Shown here: piece after piece, positions 12,449-13,665 of the stretch
How positions within the stretch are numbered: position 1 is the first letter of the stretch
Layout: every line of letters starts with the position of its first letter
Source: Cyanobacteriota bacterium
Lineage (GTDB): Bacteria > Cyanobacteriota > Cyanobacteriia > Phormidesmidales > Phormidesmidaceae
Assembly: GCA_027592485.1 (NCBI GenBank)
Contig: JAQCKL010000054.1
Location: 1-13,665 of the forward strand
Direction of reading: 5' to 3'
DNA length: 13,665 nucleotides
Made by a program: the position numbers and the translations under genes
The notes under the pieces: generated by a model
What the model was told of the DNA's origin: nothing
Database searches by the model: none
The model's input: only the letters and a program-made list of their open reading frames with translations

Positions 12449-13411
12449 ATGCCCTCTGATATCCTCAATTCCTCTAGCTCAGTGGCAGAGCCGTTGCTGA
12501 GTTCTGTCCAATCTCCTGCCGTTAATCCACGTCAAATTTTAGCGGCTGATGCGCTGGTGCCCTTAAACCAGCGCTCTAACCTCGCGGGCGGCCTGCGATT
12601 GGCAGGGCATCTGGCGGTGATGGGGCTGAGTGGGTACCTATGGGGTACTGGACCAGGGTGGTTGGCGCTGCCGTCGCTGCTGATTTATGGTGCGACCCTA
12701 GCGCTGATGTTCTGTGCGATGCATGAATGCGCCCATCGCACCGCCTTTGAGAGCCAGGGGCTCAATGACAGTGTGGCCTGGCTGGCAGGGTTGCTGTCGT
12801 TTTATAACAGCACCTTCTATCGGCTATATCACAAGTGGCACCATCGCTACACCCAGATTCCGGGCAAGGATCCGGAACTGGGCGACCCCAAGCCGACCAC
12901 CCTGGGGAATTACATCTGGCAACTCAGTGGCATTCCTTGGTGGCTAGGGAAGTTTAAAGGCCATGGCCAAGTGGCACTGGGTCAGCTAGAAGGCTGTTTC
13001 TATTTGCCGGAAAGCAGTCACGCCAAGGTGATTCGCTCCACCCAGTTGCAGTTAGCGGTCTATGGGTTATTGGTGCTAGCCTCAATTACCTTTGGCCAGC
13101 CTTGGTTTTTAGCAAAGTATTGGCTGTTGCCCTTAGCGGTGGGACAGCCGCTGCTGCGGTTTGTGCTGTTTGCGGAGCACCAAGGCTGCACCCATGACGA
13201 CAATCCCCTCACCAATACCCGCACGACGCTGACCCTGTGGCCCCTCCGTTTTTTGATGTGGAACATGCCCTATCACACCGAACATCATCTCTATCCTTCG
13301 ATTCCCTTCCACGCGTTACCCCAGGCCCATGGGCAGTTGCGTGAGCATTTTGCCCATATTGAACCGGGCTATGTGGCTGTCGGTCAGCAAATGGTGGCCG
13401 GGTTTAAGTAG
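12449..13411 (+). CDS. Membrane fatty-acid desaturase-like protein
   Basis: 320 residues from ATG 12449. An in-frame ATG at 12296 would translate the operator region and is unlikely. Three His clusters of integral membrane di-iron desaturases/hydroxylases are present: HECAH (92-96), HKWHH (128-132) and HTEHH (276-280), plus EHQGCTH (243-249). Hydrophobic segments occur at about 48-90, 108-118, 200-220 and 225-242. The family inserts double bonds or hydroxyls into acyl chains or carotenoids in membranes using di-iron and oxygen. The NSTFYRLYHKWHHRYTQIPGKDPELGDPKP stretch resembles uncharacterised cyanobacterial fatty-acid desaturases rather than DesA/DesC, so the substrate is open. It is probably controlled by the divergent GntR-family regulator through sites at 12343-12392. 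Confidence 0.87.
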   Translation: MPSDILNSSSSVAEPLLSSVQSPAVNPRQILAADALVPLNQRSNLAGGLRLAGHLAVMGLSGYLWGTGPGWLALPSLLIYGATLALMFCAMHECAHRTAFESQGLNDSVAWLAGLLSFYNSTFYRLYHKWHHRYTQIPGKDPELGDPKPTTLGNYIWQLSGIPWWLGKFKGHGQVALGQLEGCFYLPESSHAKVIRSTQLQLAVYGLLVLASITFGQPWFLAKYWLLPLAVGQPLLRFVLFAEHQGCTHDDNPLTNTRTTLTLWPLRFLMWNMPYHTEHHLYPSIPFHALPQAHGQLREHFAHIEPGYVAVGQQMVAGFK

Positions 13412-13518
13412 GGGTTTAGCCGTGAATCCCCAGCAGCGTCAGCGCGGAATGCTGCCATGTCCTGATCTTTGGGGACAAGATTAATCCTCATTGGGTGCAC
13501 CATTACAGCTCAACTGTG

Positions 13519-13524
13519 TATAAA
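13519..13524 (+). promoter_or_regulatory. Candidate -10 element for the 13556 gene
   Basis: TATAAA lies 31 bp before ATG 13556. No -35 hexamer is well spaced: TTGGGT at 13491 is 22 bp away. Only the -10 is supported. Confidence 0.35.
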
Positions 13525-13555
13525 TAGGGCAGTCTGACGAATTCAAGGCAAAGAT

Positions 13556-13665
13556 ATGGGACACGGCTTATCCAAAGGGCTGCTGGGGTTATTGCTCTGG
13601 GGGTGTTTTAGCGGTGTCGCCCAAGCGATTCCGGGGGAATCGGTCAGTACTGTGGAAGCCTGGAT
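13556..13665 (+). CDS. Exported protein, N-terminus only
   Basis: The frame from ATG 13556 runs off the window after 36 complete codons. It begins MGHGLSKGLLGLLLWGCF, SGVAQAIPGESVSTVEAW. This is a signal peptide: a basic Lys, a Leu-rich core and a likely signal peptidase I cut after AQA (residue 24). The mature part is too short to assign a family. A Cys in the hydrophobic core (17) does not form a good lipobox. Confidence 0.6.
   Translation, partial: MGHGLSKGLLGLLLWGCFSGVAQAIPGESVSTVEAW

Overview
The window looks like a cyanobacterial chromosome, probably a filamentous or Leptolyngbya-like lineage. This rests on repeated HIP1-type GCGATCGC octamers, a DUF1830 protein (a cyanobacterium-restricted family), a typical cyanobacterial Zur protein, a zinc-independent plant/cyanobacterial-type HemB and short tandem GC-rich repeats. 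I cannot name a species from the sequence alone. Almost the whole window (1-11250) is a zinc-homeostasis island. The last 2.1 kb holds an unrelated regulator/desaturase pair and the start of an exported protein.

Layout. (i) 1-370, minus strand: the N-terminal part of an FAD/NAD(P)-binding protein, cut short by a stop. (ii) 376-410: a long palindromic Zur/Fur-type box with outward-facing -10-like hexamers, shared by the fragment and by a rightward operon of a conserved hypothetical protein (448-837), a COG0523 (G3E) zinc-metallochaperone GTPase (956-1945) and a WD40 beta-propeller protein (2033-3118). (iii) 3096-3509, minus strand: the zinc repressor zur, converging on the WD40 gene. (iv) 3647-3665: a perfect 9-1-9 palindromic Zur box between zur and hemB. 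(v) 3671-11250: a co-directional run of hemB (Mg-type ALA dehydratase), znuA (zinc-binding lipoprotein), an internally deleted znuC, znuB (permease), a DUF1830 protein, a second COG0523 GTPase with a His-rich loop, a C-terminal scrap of folE, a third CobW-like P-loop protein lacking the CxCC metal motif, and two metallophosphoesterase-fold proteins with rewritten metal-ligand motifs. (vi) 11562-12272, minus strand: a GntR/HutC-type repressor. It is divergent from a membrane fatty-acid desaturase-like gene (12449-13411), with two matching palindromic operator candidates between them. (vii) 13556 to the end: the N-terminus of an exported protein.

Inferred logic: when zinc is scarce, Zur leaves the two boxes. 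Zinc import (ZnuA/ZnuB), allocation GTPases (COG0523), a zinc-independent haem/chlorophyll pathway enzyme (HemB) and several uncharacterised partners are then made. The most unusual part is 8878-10469 plus 10516-11250. There a degenerate CobW-like protein overlaps, by an ATGA junction, a metallophosphoesterase in which the Asp and Asn ligands are both Cys, followed by a paralogue that has lost most catalytic ligands. This looks like an undescribed zinc-allocation or zinc-sensing module.

Three genes here are broken (FAD protein, znuC, folE). The znuC lesion is a clean internal deletion joining codon 15 to the H-loop region. It should be checked against reads before being taken as biology.
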